Shown here piece by piece: positions 33,051 to 46,300 of a DNA stretch of 64,000 bases (the first letter of the stretch is position 1; every line of letters begins with the position of its first letter). The stretch comes from Aphidius gifuensis (taxonomy: Eukaryota; Arthropoda; Insecta; Hymenoptera; Braconidae), in the NCBI RefSeq assembly GCF_014905175.1, contig NC_057791.1, forward strand, positions 23,226,537-23,290,536, read 5' to 3'. A program made the translations under genes and the position numbers. The notes under the pieces were generated by a model. It was not told where the DNA came from. It ran no database searches and was given only the letters and a program-made list of their open reading frames with translations.

Positions 33051-36000
33051 TCTCTCTCTCTTTTAAAAAAAAATAAATAATAACAACAACAATCATAATA
33101 TATGTTAAATAAAAAAATAAAAAAACCAACTTGTGAGATTTATCGGATGGACTTGCACCCGGACAGCCATTTCTTTTTGTGATCATACATCAAATTTAAT
33201 ATTAGAAATATAAAGCTCTGTTACCACTGTTGGTCCATTCTAAACCTCCACCCACTCTTGTATATTTTTTTATTTTTTTAATTTTTTTATTTTGCATCAT
33301 CTATTCATAATTTTAATTGATACGTATAGTAGTTTTTTAAAACCCCCTGAAAGTCAGTATCAACGTCCTCATTAAATATTTTATTTATCAACTGTTATTA
33401 TGTCTAACTAATAATTTTTTATTTCACATATATTTTATATCTGATGTATTTTGAATTGGATAGTTTTTTTTTTTTTCTTATTTATTTTTTTCTTCGGCTC
33501 TTTATCAATTCGTTTTCACGTGTTTCCAGTTTGACATTTTGTTTATTCGACGACTCAATTATAATGTCCTGTTGGAGAACACTTTTTGTATTATCACATT
33601 TTTATATTTATTCTTTTTTTCATATTGTTTTATTTTTATTTTTTTTTTGAGAGTACAAACATCTCCATTACCTTATTCAGATGTAAATAATAAAGTTGAA
33701 GAGTCTGTGGATCGACAGCCCTCCCTGTATTTGTAACCAGTGATCATTTTCTTTATTTGTCTTTCTTGTTCAGTGTTTTTTATGGTGGATTTGTTTTAAT
33801 AATTCATTGAATCACTTGGCTGATATTTTGCTGCTTAATACGATTATTGAGACGAGATAAATTTCATCATGTGTATTGGCAATATATCCTTCTTCTTTTT
33901 CTATATAAATTTATTTATTTTTTAAAATTGTTTTAATAATTTTAATAAATTTTTATCTCTTTTTTTTTTTTGATGATAAATATTTAAAACGTTGAATATT
34001 TTAATTTATTATTTTATATTTTTATCTTATTTTTTTTCCACGTTGAAAAATAATATTTTAACAATAAATTTTGTTATTTTATTTTTTAATTATTTATTTA
34101 AATAAATATATTTATTTTTTCAAACGAGGAATTTTTTTTTCTTTAATTCGATGGCTGAACTTTATCAATTGATTTTGTTGTATTTTTAAAATTCAAATTG
34201 ATATTTAAATGTTTCTTGAATTCTGTCTCATTAAACATCATTATAAAAAATAATAAAATAAATTTGTATATTCAATTTGATATACACTTGGTCGATTATT
34301 ATACATTTGAAATAATCATCTCGTCAAAATTATCAACAAGTGTCTTAAGCCCATAATTTATTAACATCTATAAGTCTAAAATTTTTCAACGAAAACAACA
34401 GATTTAGAATAAAAAAAAAAAAAAAATTTACACTCATTGATATTATTAGTTATTATTACAAATCCTATATTATCATTATTAATACATAATATATTTTTTT
34501 TGTTCTACCACGAAATTGCCAGGTCGTTAAGAAAATTACTCCAAAAAAATAAAAAAACAAATATATAAAACAAAAAAAAACTTAAATAGAAATAAAATAA
34601 ATGAAGAATAAAAAAATTATCACACCTTGGGTGTGATGATTTGTAAAAATTTCAAATTAAATTAAAATTTAAAAATAAAAAAAAAAACAATTTATCGCTA
34701 ACAATCCCAGACAGGTGCAGATGTTTTTTTCAATTGGCTAATCTAAAATTCTAACGATATGTTGAAAGTCAAAAAGAGCCAAGTGTGGTCAATTCATAAA
34801 TATATATTAATATTTTATTTTTTTATTTTTATTAAATTATTATTATCTATCTATATTTTTCCAAAATAATAAACTAGCTCGTGCTCTTTCACTGACCACG
34901 CACCATTGATCCTAAAAAGACAATCCTTTCATAATTTTTTTTTTTTTATTTGTTTTATTTTTTCTATTGAAAAGTAAAAGGTGTCTGGTTCTAAAAAAAA
35001 AATTGTAACTTTTCAAAAACGTGCTTAGTGGAAAGAGTTAAATATAAAAAAAAAAAATATATTTTTTAAAAATTGATAGTGGCGTGTCTATTGAGTGTCT
35101 TTTAAATATTTTCTTAGAAATTGAATAGACACCCAAATTTCGATATTTGACTTTTTTATTTCGAAAAAATTTTGAGTCGTTTGCTGACACAGTAAACTGC
35201 CTTATTTTATTCAAAACTCATTATTATCCTATAAACATCAGGGTCATCTAATTCATGCTAACTCAGTTTCTATTTATTTTTAAAAAAATAATTTTTTTTT
35301 ATTTTTATTTGTCTAGAGATATACCCACACCTCAGGCTTTTGTTGTCGTCGTTTTGTGTGATACATTATTTGGTCATCCAGAAGTTTGAGGTTTTTAGAA
35401 ATTGTCTATATATTTTTGCAAATATAGTTAACCTACCCTTTTCTTTAAATTTAAATTATCTAAATTTTAAATTTCAATGTATGGAGTCTTTTTACTTGCC
35501 GACTTTATTTTAGTTTTTATTTTTATTTTTGCAAATAGCGGGGGGCGAAATATATTGCCATGCAATATATATATTTTTGTGTTTTTTAAAATTGAAAAAT
35601 TGGTCACTATACATATGTGTTGTTGTAGCGTGTGGTCTAAATATTATATGTATATATATCAAATTTATATATTTAAAATAATATAGTTTATATGTGACGC
35701 ATTCCCGGCGGCGCTTCTTCAACGTTTAGTTTCTCTTGTTTGCTCATTTCATTTATTCAATTTTTTTTTTTTTTTTTTTGCTTTTAATATTTTTTCCTAT
35801 CTTTAAAGTCCAAAAGAAAGTCACGCATTTGCCACCGGATGTTCACTATGAAAGATGTATGTGCGTGACGAGAGATATCAATTTTTTTTTTTGTTTTTTT
35901 TTTTTTTTCTTATTTTGTTTATCAGCAATATATTTTTATTATCTTTGGTTAAATTTGCAGGTAATGTCTCGTTGTATTTCATAATTTATTCTAAATCACA

Positions 36001-37969
36001 ATGCATTTATTATTCATATTTGTTATTTGTATTAAAATCAGCCTGTAATTTAGATTTATTTTTTTTCTTTTTTCAAATTTCACATATGCAGATTTTTAAT
36101 AATTATTATTTTCAAAGATTTTTTGTATTATTGGAAATCATTTTTTTTACACATTTATAAATTTAAATCTGAAATAAATTATTGTAATTTATTATTTAGA
36201 AAAAAAAAGAAAAGTTTCGTCAGGTTAAAAATTATTTACAGAAAAAAATCCTGTTGCATTTGAAAAAAACTTTTTAAATTTAATTATTTAATTATTTATT
36301 TCATGTTTAAATTCATTTAAGAAAAAATTTTTCATTTATAATATTGTATAAATAATAATTGATAATTTTTTCGAGAAATAATCAAATAAATTTATAAATT
36401 ATATTTTCTATTTTCCAACATACTAAATTACTTGAAAATTTACACAAAAAAAAAATCTATTTACCTCTCTAATTTATAAATGAAATTTGTCAAAAAAAAA
36501 AATATATATTAATCAACAATTCTATTGTTAAAACAAAATTTAATTTATTAATAAAAAATAAAAAAAATCTCAATTTAAAAACATGTCAAGTATAAAGCAA
36601 AAAAAAAAAAAAATTTCCTATATACATTTACATAAAAAAATTAATCAATTAATCACTCTAATTTATAAACAAAATTTATGTAAAAAAAATATCATCTACT
36701 AAACAATACTATCGTTAACCAAATGCCTAATTTATTTATAAAAAAAAAAAATCTTTAAACTCGAATTCTCAGTTTTTTCTGAATAAAAATAAAATAAAAA
36801 AACCAAATTTAAGGTGATGATGAAAGGTCAAATGTGGGATGCACCAAAAAAAATGCATCTCACAATAAAATTATCCTGTTTGGTAAAATGCAAGTCGATT
36901 ATTATAACCGTGTGTGTTTGTGTATTTACAAATGATTGAGTAAGTGTTTTGAGGCCGTGGCCTTTATTATTTTTTTTCTCTCACATATTTTTACTTTTTT
37001 TTTTTAAAACCCACCCAAAAAAAAGAAAAAAAAGTATTAAACACATATAAATTTTTGTTGTATTTATTTTTTATTTTCATGTATCCTTATTAAGCATTAA
37101 ATTGAGTGGATATAAAAATTTGTTTGATCGGTGCAACATGGAGCCACGAATTAAGTTGTTATGATATTAAGAAATAACTGTTATCAAAAACAAGGTGTCG
37201 ATATGATTTGTTATCTTATCTCGTCTTAAACAAACTCTCGAATATTCGGCACTTTATTAATCTTAAACATATCATCAAAAAAATCTTATTTAAAATTAAC
37301 AAATGTTGATGTGTTAAAAGTGTTGAAGTTAAAATCATGTGTATGCTCAATTTTTTTTTATAATCACCGTTATTATTATTTCTTTTTTAAAATTTAACAA
37401 CGTAAAATTGTTTTTTATTTATTTTTATATGTGTATTAAAATTATTATTTATTTACTTTTATATATGTATGGATGAAAATTATATGTAGAGATAACAAGA
37501 TGAGAAGAATGATATAAAAGTCTTGGTGTTTGAAAATACACTTTCCATGAAAATCAGTGAGTTTATTGCTGTAATTTTGTTTATAGCAATTGTACATCGA
37601 ATCAAAATAATTTTGTACGTTGGTGGTCGTTTGTGCTTTATTTATATTTTCTTTTTTTGATTTTATTTCTATGTTAGAAATTTATTTTTCATTTACTTTT
37701 TTTTTTTTGCTCCTTGCAAGCAACCATAGCCAACAATCTTCATAAAATTTCAAATAAAAAAAATATACAAAATAAATAGCTAAGGTAAAAAAATAAAAAG
37801 TTTGAAAGCGATCGTAAAACCGTGAATTCCGCCAATCATCGCGATGATGAACTTTGACATTGGATGCGCCACATTACGGTAGCAAAAAAAAAAAAAAAAA
37901 ATATAATTATTCATATGAAATAAATTTTTCATGATTTTACGGTTATTTAATGAGGATATGACGTATTTT
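33051..37969. other. Gene desert, left part: no gene, scattered candidate elements
   Basis: Almost 5 kb without a believable coding frame. The open frames at 33444-33736, 35477-35686 and 35736-36160 are Phe/Tyr/Ile-rich products of T-runs. Points of note are adjacent E-boxes CAGGTG and CAGATG at 34712-34723, an imperfect hairpin with perfect 9-bp arms GTGTCTATT/AATAGACAC at about 35094-35142, GTCACGCA/TGCGTGAC inverted words around 35819-35870, and a 14-bp palindrome ATCATCGCGATGAT at 37835-37848. Less AT-rich patches near 33130-33260 and 37120-37250 may be regulatory. Confidence 0.45.
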
Positions 37970-38800
37970 AAGATATAATTTTATAAATAAAAATTAATAA
38001 TTATCTTTTGTTTATAATACACATATTATATTAATTTTTTAAATTAATAAAATACTTTTTTTTTCTTTCTTATTTAATTTATTTTTGCAATTATAAATAT
38101 TTAAAAAAAAACCTAAATACTAAATAATATTATTCATAAGATTTAAAATATATGAAATAATATATTTTATTATTGCTAAATATATAAAAAAAATATTAAA
38201 TAAATTATTATCAATTATAAAATTATTAATAAAACAAATATGATGCAATTACATTAAAATTGCAATCTATATAATTATCATTGATAATAATTGAGATATT
38301 TTAATATATAATATAAATTAAAATATTATATATTTAATTATTATCATTGTTTATATAATTTTATCATATATAATTATTAAATTTTTAAATAATAAAAATA
38401 TATTTTATTTATAAATAATTGATATATAATAATTAAATTTAATGTAATATTAAATTTATATATATTAAAATATTTATATTATTATAAATATATTAAATAT
38501 TTTAAATTTATTAATTAAATTGACATTTATTATATTATTGATTTATTAACAAATTAATAGAATCATTGATATAATATATTTATAACTAAATTATCATTAT
38601 TTACATAATTTGACATTACTTTATATATAATTTAAAATTGTATCATTAATAATTTAATAATAATTTTTTTAAATTTAATTTTCAATAAATTATTTTTTAA
38701 AATTTGATATTATTATTGTTTTAAAAAATAGAAAAAAATATTTTTTTAATATTCATTATCATAAAAATTATTGACAAATTAAATATTGATTAATTTCATA
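37970..38800. other. Extremely AT-rich block
   Basis: About 800 bases made almost only of A and T, in TATAAAT/ATTATA-type words instead of simple homopolymers. No coding frame, tRNA or recognisable mitochondrial gene is seen, so I do not call it a nuclear copy of mtDNA. It could be a matrix-attachment or replication-prone AT island. Confidence 0.45.
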
Positions 38801-41800
38801 ATAAAATTGCGGCAAAAATCAATTGATAATTTTTTTTTTTTTCATTAAAAATTAATAAAAGATTTGTTTATTAATTTTTTTTGTCAACTATATTAATTTA
38901 TTGAATATAAAAAAATTTTTTTTTTTAATTTAAACAATACAAGATATATAAAAATATTTATAGTAAAAATAATCGATATATTAAATATTTGATCGATGTA
39001 GATGCATAATAAATTTGCGGCAAAATCTATTGATTTTAGTATGACAAAAAAAAGGTCTTTTTTAAAGACGATTTTCACGTTCTTTTAACATTGGAATCTT
39101 GGTACATAAAAAGCCGACGATGCCACTGAAAGGTTGAACGTGCCAACCTGTAATTGTTCTCCGATGTAATTGCCCTGGTCGCTCCAGACTCGGCATTGAT
39201 ATTACTCTCCCTCTCTCAAAAAAAAAAAAAAATAAATATATATATTTTTTTTTATATCATTTATTTTTATTCTTGATTTTAATTTTTTTTTTCCCATCAG
39301 TGTTTTTTATATTTATTTTTCCTTATTTTTTTTTTATTTCTTACGCGTGACAATTTCGATGTCGAAAATTAACCAACACATTTGTGCCATGAAATCAGCC
39401 ATGCAAAAACATTTATCTTTAAATTCTCAGGGTAATTTAAATTCAAGTTTCTATTATAAAAATAAAAATAATACAAATTATATTTTAATTTAAAATAAAT
39501 AAATAATAACCTTGGATTTTATCGAGTAAAAAATATTTACGTATCTCGAAGGTATATATATCAGAAAGTGTCTTTATAAGGAGTTAAAAATTTTGTATAA
39601 AAAAAAAAAGACAAATAAATATAATAAACAAGAATAAATAAATAAATAAAAATACGAAAAATTGTGTATTGGTAGTGGATAGGTATTCTTTTGATGCTAG
39701 TATCGACATGAAATCGTTGGCGAAACATCACGTATTTTCTTGAGCGGCAAAAGACAGGTAGGTGTATAGTGCTACCTGTATATATATAGGTATACCTAAC
39801 TTGTGCTGATGATTGTCAAGAAGTTGAAAAGTGAGTAGGGCGCGATATGCGATCAAGTTTAAAACTTCAAAAGATGTCGTTCAAACCGTGTGAAGTAAGA
39901 AGAAAACGAGACATGAAAAATAAATATATACGTGATGTAGAATAAAATACAAAATAAAAAAAAAAATTTATATTGTCAAATGAAGAATAAATACAATATT
40001 ATGGTCGAGTATTTTTTATATGAAAAATAATTTGAATGATGGAATTTAAATTTGTCGAGAGTAAAAAAAAACCACAATATTATTATCTGAAATTTTTGAT
40101 AATTTTTTTTTTCATCTTTCAATGTTTCATATAAATTCCAAGTCAAAAAAAACATAAAAGCTCATGTCCTAGTTGGTAAAATAACGACAAAAAAGTCCAA
40201 AAAATGATAGTAATTTTTTTTCCAAAAAATAAAAATTTAAATATCTTCAAAATAAGCTAATTTTTTTTCGACGAAAAATAGCAAAAAATACAGAAATAAA
40301 TTGGAGATACGCCGTTATGATTATTACCCCAGAATAAAGCTCACTTTTGTTGGTAAAATAAAAATAAAATTTTGAAATAATCCAATTAATTTATAGTTGA
40401 TTCTACTCGTGCTTAGAATAAAATTACAAAAATAAATTTACAGAAAAGAAAGAAAAAAAATATATTTATTTAGTTTAATGAAGATGTTCTGAAAGGGTTG
40501 CGATTAAATTAAAAAAAAAAAAATAATAAAAAAAAGGATACTTAGACCCTTGAGATGATGCTTGCCATACCAATGAGTCAAATATAAAAGCGAACAGTAT
40601 CGGCGTGGTCTTTTGTATCTTGTTTATTTATTTTTTAATTTAATTTTATTTTTAAGAAATAATTTTTTTCACTGATCGCAAGTTGAAATGAAACGATGGA
40701 CACATATCACGCCATTGACGGGGTGAGAAATTGAAGAGTGGTCTGGTGTTCTAATTAAGTACTCATCAACTGCCAAATCTTTCTCGTATACTTACCACCC
40801 ATCATCGTTCGGCGAATTTATCATCAATTTGACATAAAAAAAAAAATAAAATAAAAATTTAATTATATTTATTTTGATTTTTAATTAATTATCAAAATAT
40901 TTATTTATATTTTCATTTTTTTTTTTTTTTGTTTTTATAATTTTATATATCAATTATTTTTATTAATTTATACAAATTTTTTATTTTTTTTTTTGTTCAA
41001 TAAAGCGTCATTTATTTGTTAATTAAAAAATGAAAAAAAAAAACTTTTAAATTGAAAATAAAAAATGATAAAGATTTTTTTTTTCTTGGAAATTATTAAT
41101 TATATATATATTTTTATCAATTGATTGGTTTTTATTTTTTTAATTTAAAAAAAAATATACATATTTTTCTATTTTATCTATTGTAGTAAATAGATTATTT
41201 ATTAATTTATTTAAAATAATTTTTTTTAAATATATGCGAGCTTATAATTATTAAATATATTTTATTTTATTTTGTGCAATATGTATTATATAAATATTAT
41301 TATTATTGTATAAATATATATTCGTGTTAACTGATCATTTGTGTGTGTGGTAGCTGATAGAGGTGGCAATGCTTGAATGTCCTGATCTTTTGCTGAGTGG
41401 TAACGAGTCGTGAGATGCACAGAAACATTGGCGGTGCCACTTCAAAGCGAGAATCCCGCGCAATCAGGTCCCCCGTCTTTGCCCCTCTTTATTCGTATAT
41501 TTTTTTTTTTTTATTTTTCTTATTCATCTTGTTCATCTTATTTCTTATAAATTTTTTTTTTTTTCACATTTATTCTTCGGCTTTTCGATCCTTACCATAC
41601 AGTATATATATGGGGGTCCACTGATCGGGCGTGCGTTCTGTTTTATGACTGAAAAAAAAAATAAAAAAAAATAAAAAAAATACACCAAAGCCAACAGAGT
41701 GATACAGACTTACTCTGTCCTTACGCGATTTTTATACTCTACTGAGTGTCACGTCTCGTATAAATTTAAAAAAAAATCATCTTTTTCATGTCAATTTCCT

Positions 41801-43297
41801 GGATTTACTTCCTATTTTTATTTTTACACAGTAAATTGATTTTCATTATAATTAAAATTTTTTATATATATTATTTGTTTTTATTATAGATAATCTTAAA
41901 TATCGCATATAAATTTTTAAATTATATATACTTTGTAATGATAATTGTGTCATTAATATAGGGACAAATAAACAGAAGGACAATTTGTCTTTGAACAGCA
42001 TCCGTTTGGTCGATTGACCTTGCATAATATTTATCAAATACATATGTATATATTTATCAATTTATTTTTCAATTTCTTCTTCTTCTTCTTCTTCTTCGGC
42101 TTTATTTTATGCTTCTTGTTTTTTTTTATTTAATGGTATTTTGCCATGTTGGTCTCCAGTGAACCATCCAGATTATATCGTGACTCGCCCATCGAAAAAT
42201 CTCTTCCTCTATTTAATACTCATCTATTTCCTCATTTTTATCATTGATTTATATTTTAATTTTTATTCTACTATTAATTTATAGACTATATTTAATATTT
42301 TCTTTTTTTTTTTCTTTTTATTTCTACTTGTCAAGTATTTATTTACTGTGATTAATAATTTTTTTTTATTATGATTTTATTTTTGATGATAAAAATCGTT
42401 TACAATTAAAATTTAAATTACTTGGCCAAAATTTTTTAATATGATTCTTTTATTTTTTACTGATAGGTATTTAGTTTAATTAAAATTTCGTTTTTAAATA
42501 ATTTAAAAACGGAATTTTTTTTTGTATTATTCTGTCTTTTTATTAAAAAAAAAAAAAAAAAAAAACATTAAAATAATTGATTCGACTGTTTTAAATATGC
42601 ATTTATTATAAATTTGAAATTTATTAATTTAATTTATAATTTTAAATTAAATGCAGAGTAGTCCAAACATTGAGAATAATCTGTAAATTAAATTGGTTTT
42701 AATTATTATTAATATTTTTCAAAGAATTTTTTCCACAACGAATGTTGCGGTAATTTATCCGATGTTTTTTCGTTTTTTTTTTCACCGTATTTTTTAGGTT
42801 CATCATTTTTTTTTTAATACAGAAATTAAAAAAGTCGGAGAGGAACTGGAGAAAGGGTGTAGAAATTTTCTAGGCGAAAAAAAGACGGAGAATTATTTCC
42901 ACCACAAATTTAGCATTAGAATTTTTATTTTTTTTTAAACTTGTTTTCTTATTATTATTAATAAAATAATACCATAATATCATATTAGTCATCCTATACA
43001 TGCACCTGTAACTGTAACATCAGTAAAATCTTCCAGCAAAGCAACATTAACTGATGGATCTTTTCCAGATAATAGCTGAATGTTTTTACACTCAAAAATT
43101 TTAATTTTATTTTAATTTAGTTTTAATTTAATTCTTTAATCTAATTTCTTTTTTGACTAATAAAGAGGTATTTAGTGTTGCCGCGATACGATACGATACG
43201 ATAATCCAGGCATTATAATGGTTTGGAATATCGATAAAACACAGGTTTAATTTAATAGAAAAAAATAAAAAAAAAACGACTGGTCAAAAAGACTAGT
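38801..43297. other. Gene desert, middle part with GC-richer islands
   Basis: No supported gene. Islands of higher GC stand out at about 39100-39205, 39340-39415, 39690-39900, 40545-40620, 40690-40815 and 41345-41480 plus 41600-41760. Two contain TATA-like sequence: TATAAAAGCG near 40582 and TATATATATGGGGG near 41602. A (TTC)n microsatellite lies at about 42075-42096, and a fragment of the CGGAGAAA repeat family at 42825-42905. GATACGATACGATACG, a short tandem repeat, is at about 43186-43203. Confidence 0.45.
39754..39779. promoter_or_regulatory. Hairpin of two inverted CAGGTAG heptamers
   Basis: ACAGGTAG and CTACCTGT are perfect inverted repeats around a 10-nt loop. Each arm contains CAGGTAG, the heptamer bound by the pioneer factor Zelda in insects, once on each strand (39755-39761 and 39772-39778). 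The function here is inference. Confidence 0.4.
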
Positions 43298-43399
43298 AAA
43301 TTGAAAAAATAAAACAAGTATAAAAATTTTAAAGTAAATAGTAATAGCTATTACTATTTACTCTATACAATTTTTATACTTGCTTTATTTTTTCAATTT
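43298..43399. mobile_element. 102-bp foldback (long inverted repeat)
   Basis: Arms of about 50 bp meet at 43347/43348. The inner 15 bp of each arm (AGTAAATAGTAATAG and its complement) are perfect. After a short unequal loop the outer 30 or so bp (AAATTGAAAAAATAAA then AAGTATAAAAAT) match with one difference. It resembles a miniature foldback transposon or a long hairpin RNA precursor. There is no coding capacity. Confidence 0.75.
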
Positions 43400-46300
43400 A
43401 AATTATTCGCGCTTTATCTGGCTTAGTTGTCTCTCTCGCCACATGCTGCGCTATTTTTTTGCAAATAAAAAAAACAATAATAATAATATTAACTGCCATT
43501 TTGTGTTTCGCAATGACAGTCTGACAGATATTTTGGCTCAGGACTCCGTTGTGCTCCGTTATCGAAAAAAAAAATTATGTAGATTTTTATAGTGCTCATT
43601 GTTAATTAACAATTATAAAATTACGTCTATTTGATGAATAAAATTTTGGAGATTTAATTAGTGTATTATCATTGATGTATTTACGGGGAATTTGATATAT
43701 TATTTTTCGGTTCGTGTCGAGTGTAAATATGTATTCTGTGACTGTCTGTATGACTGGATTGTCAAACGTTTGTTTTTTATATTTTTTTTTAATTTCATAA
43801 AATGTATTTAGAATTAGTCTCATTGAATTTTTCAACTCGTTAATATTGATATTAAATTAACAAAAATATATTTGTTCATTATCGATCGAGACATGGAGCA
43901 TTTATATTTTTCAACTCACTTCAATTAAAAATAATGGATACTTTTATTTTACATTTTATAAAAGGTAAATATTATATGTTAAAAAAATAAAAACGCAATC
44001 TAATATTATTTTATTATTTTTTTACAGAAATTTAGCTGTTGATGTTGATTTATTTACTCAACTTTTTCCTGAATCCTGAACCTGGACCAGATCACCTGGT
44101 AAGTTCCTCATCAGTATTTTTTTTACTCATGAAAATTATAAAACAATCCCACAAATATCTCCAAATTAATTTAAAACAATATCACAACAATTTTAGCTTT
44201 CCATTTTCAATTAAAAAAATCCAAAAATTGTAACTGTAGTTCTTCCCTCGAAACAAATGTCAATTTTTTTTTTTCAACAAACCAAGATGACGAAAAAAAA
44301 TTATTCCAAACAACAACATCGTATGACAATCACGTATATATTTATAAAAAAAAAAATGCTGTTTATTTTTAAAACAACAATTCAACAAGTCTTTTGAGCT
44401 GAAACTTTTTTATCAATCATTACAATGTGGTGATTAAAAATTTGTAAACAATATTGAGTTAAACTGCCTCGTATTAATTGATTTAAAAAATAAGATAAAA
44501 TTAATAATAATAATATATTTTTAGTTGTATGTAAAAAATATAATCAAGTAAATCAATTTACAAATGAGAAAGAATATTATTTAATATACCAGAAAAGGTA
44601 TATATTGTTTATAAAAATATATATAAAATTTACTGATAGGCAATACGTATTACAAATCGTTAATTCGACAATTACTTTAGCTAAAGTGATGATACATCTC
44701 TTGTGTACAAAATATACCGCAGCATTGCTTCTGGGTGGTAATTAGTTCCAATCCTACCAGTTATTGCATCGTATATCTGACAATAATTTTTACACTATAC
44801 AACGTTGATAAATCTCATGCTTTTCTTGGCGGTATCTTGTGTTCTTTAATTTTATGTCACTCACTCATGTCATCTCTACAACCCCATTTTAAACATAATC
44901 ATAAAAATTTTACCATCATCAAATTGTTTTTTTATTCTACAATAATTTATTTTATATAAAAATTTTATTTTTTTTACATATCGAAATAATATTATACAAT
45001 GAAAAAATAAACATGGGAAATGGAACATTTTACTGCGTTACTTTTCAAAAATATTTCCATCAATTTTTTCCAGTAGAAATAAAAAAAAAACACTAGATAA
45101 TTTTAAAAGGGTTTTTTTTTATTTTTTAAAAAATGAATAAACATATTTTCAATATAATTGGTATAATTTTCATCACAACAATCATCTTTTTCTATTTTTT
45201 TTTCGAGTCGAAATGATACTCATATTATCTACCTGTTGAAAATAGAAATTTTATATTTTTTTTTAAATATCAAAACGTATCGGTCATCATCCCTGATTAT
45301 TGAATCATCAAATAATCAATGTGAATACTCAAAATTAATATTTCTCACATCCTTTTTTTTTCATCGATATCAATTTTATATTGTATTTTTTTTTTTCACG
45401 GATATCCGGTGAAAAAAATAACGAAAAAATCCCTGGAGAAAGAAATATTATTTATAAATAAAAAAAAATACAATAGTAAATATAAAAAAAAAAAAAAAAT
45501 TGTTGTCTTTATAATTCACAGTTTGATTCTTGACTTTCTTTTATAGTGATATTTTGAAAATTGAACAATGACACTCGGTAGCCCTTGACCCGATTCTCTT
45601 TCGGCACAGGTATACAATCTACCTGTATAAATTTCATACGGTTTTTCCTTATGATTATTATTTTTTTTGAAAACAGTGAGAAATAGAAATTCCATTCAAA
45701 TAACAACGGGGTGTGAGACACACAATGTACATTGTGGTTTTATTTTATTTATAAAAAAAAAAAAACGCCTTATGCGAGTAAAAATTAATAAAAAATAATA
45801 AAATTACCCCACTGTGAATTTTTTATTTTTATTAATTTTTATTTCTTTATTCATATTGTGTGTTATATATATTTTTTTTGTTCATTTTAAAATGATTTGA
45901 TATTTTCTTTGATTCTGCTACTATTTTGTATTTTTATTGTGTCTTTGATATTAATTTTTTTTGATGAAATCATCTTACCAGATGATCAAGACCACACGCC
46001 TTGACCTCGACAAATATATTATTATTTTTTTGATTTATTTTTACAAATGAATTAGTTTTTTTTTTTTTTTATATTTTTAAATGAAAAATGATTTTGCTAT
46101 TGTGTGTGTAAGATATATATATGAAAAGTTGTTTAAATAAATTTTTGTATATTATTAAGGGTATTGTAATTTGAGCCAGAAGCAAACTGTCGACTGTGTT
46201 TCCTTATGGCCAATCAATGCGTGATTATATACGAGCTTATGGATCTTCAAGATTCGCTTGACGATCGTTTTATTCTAATGGCGATTTACACCTTGATGAA

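Noticed and set aside
35094..35142. Hairpin with arms GTGTCTATT/AATAGACAC as a microRNA
   Set aside because: Pairing beyond the first 9 bp is broken by several mismatches; kept only as a note within the desert description.
33444..36160. Several 65-100-codon plus-strand frames
   Set aside because: Dominated by Phe, Tyr, Ile and Leu from T-runs; they read like random AT-rich sequence, lack known motifs and overlap one another.
37970..38800. Nuclear copy of mitochondrial DNA
   Set aside because: No mitochondrial tRNA, rRNA or protein motif could be recognised.
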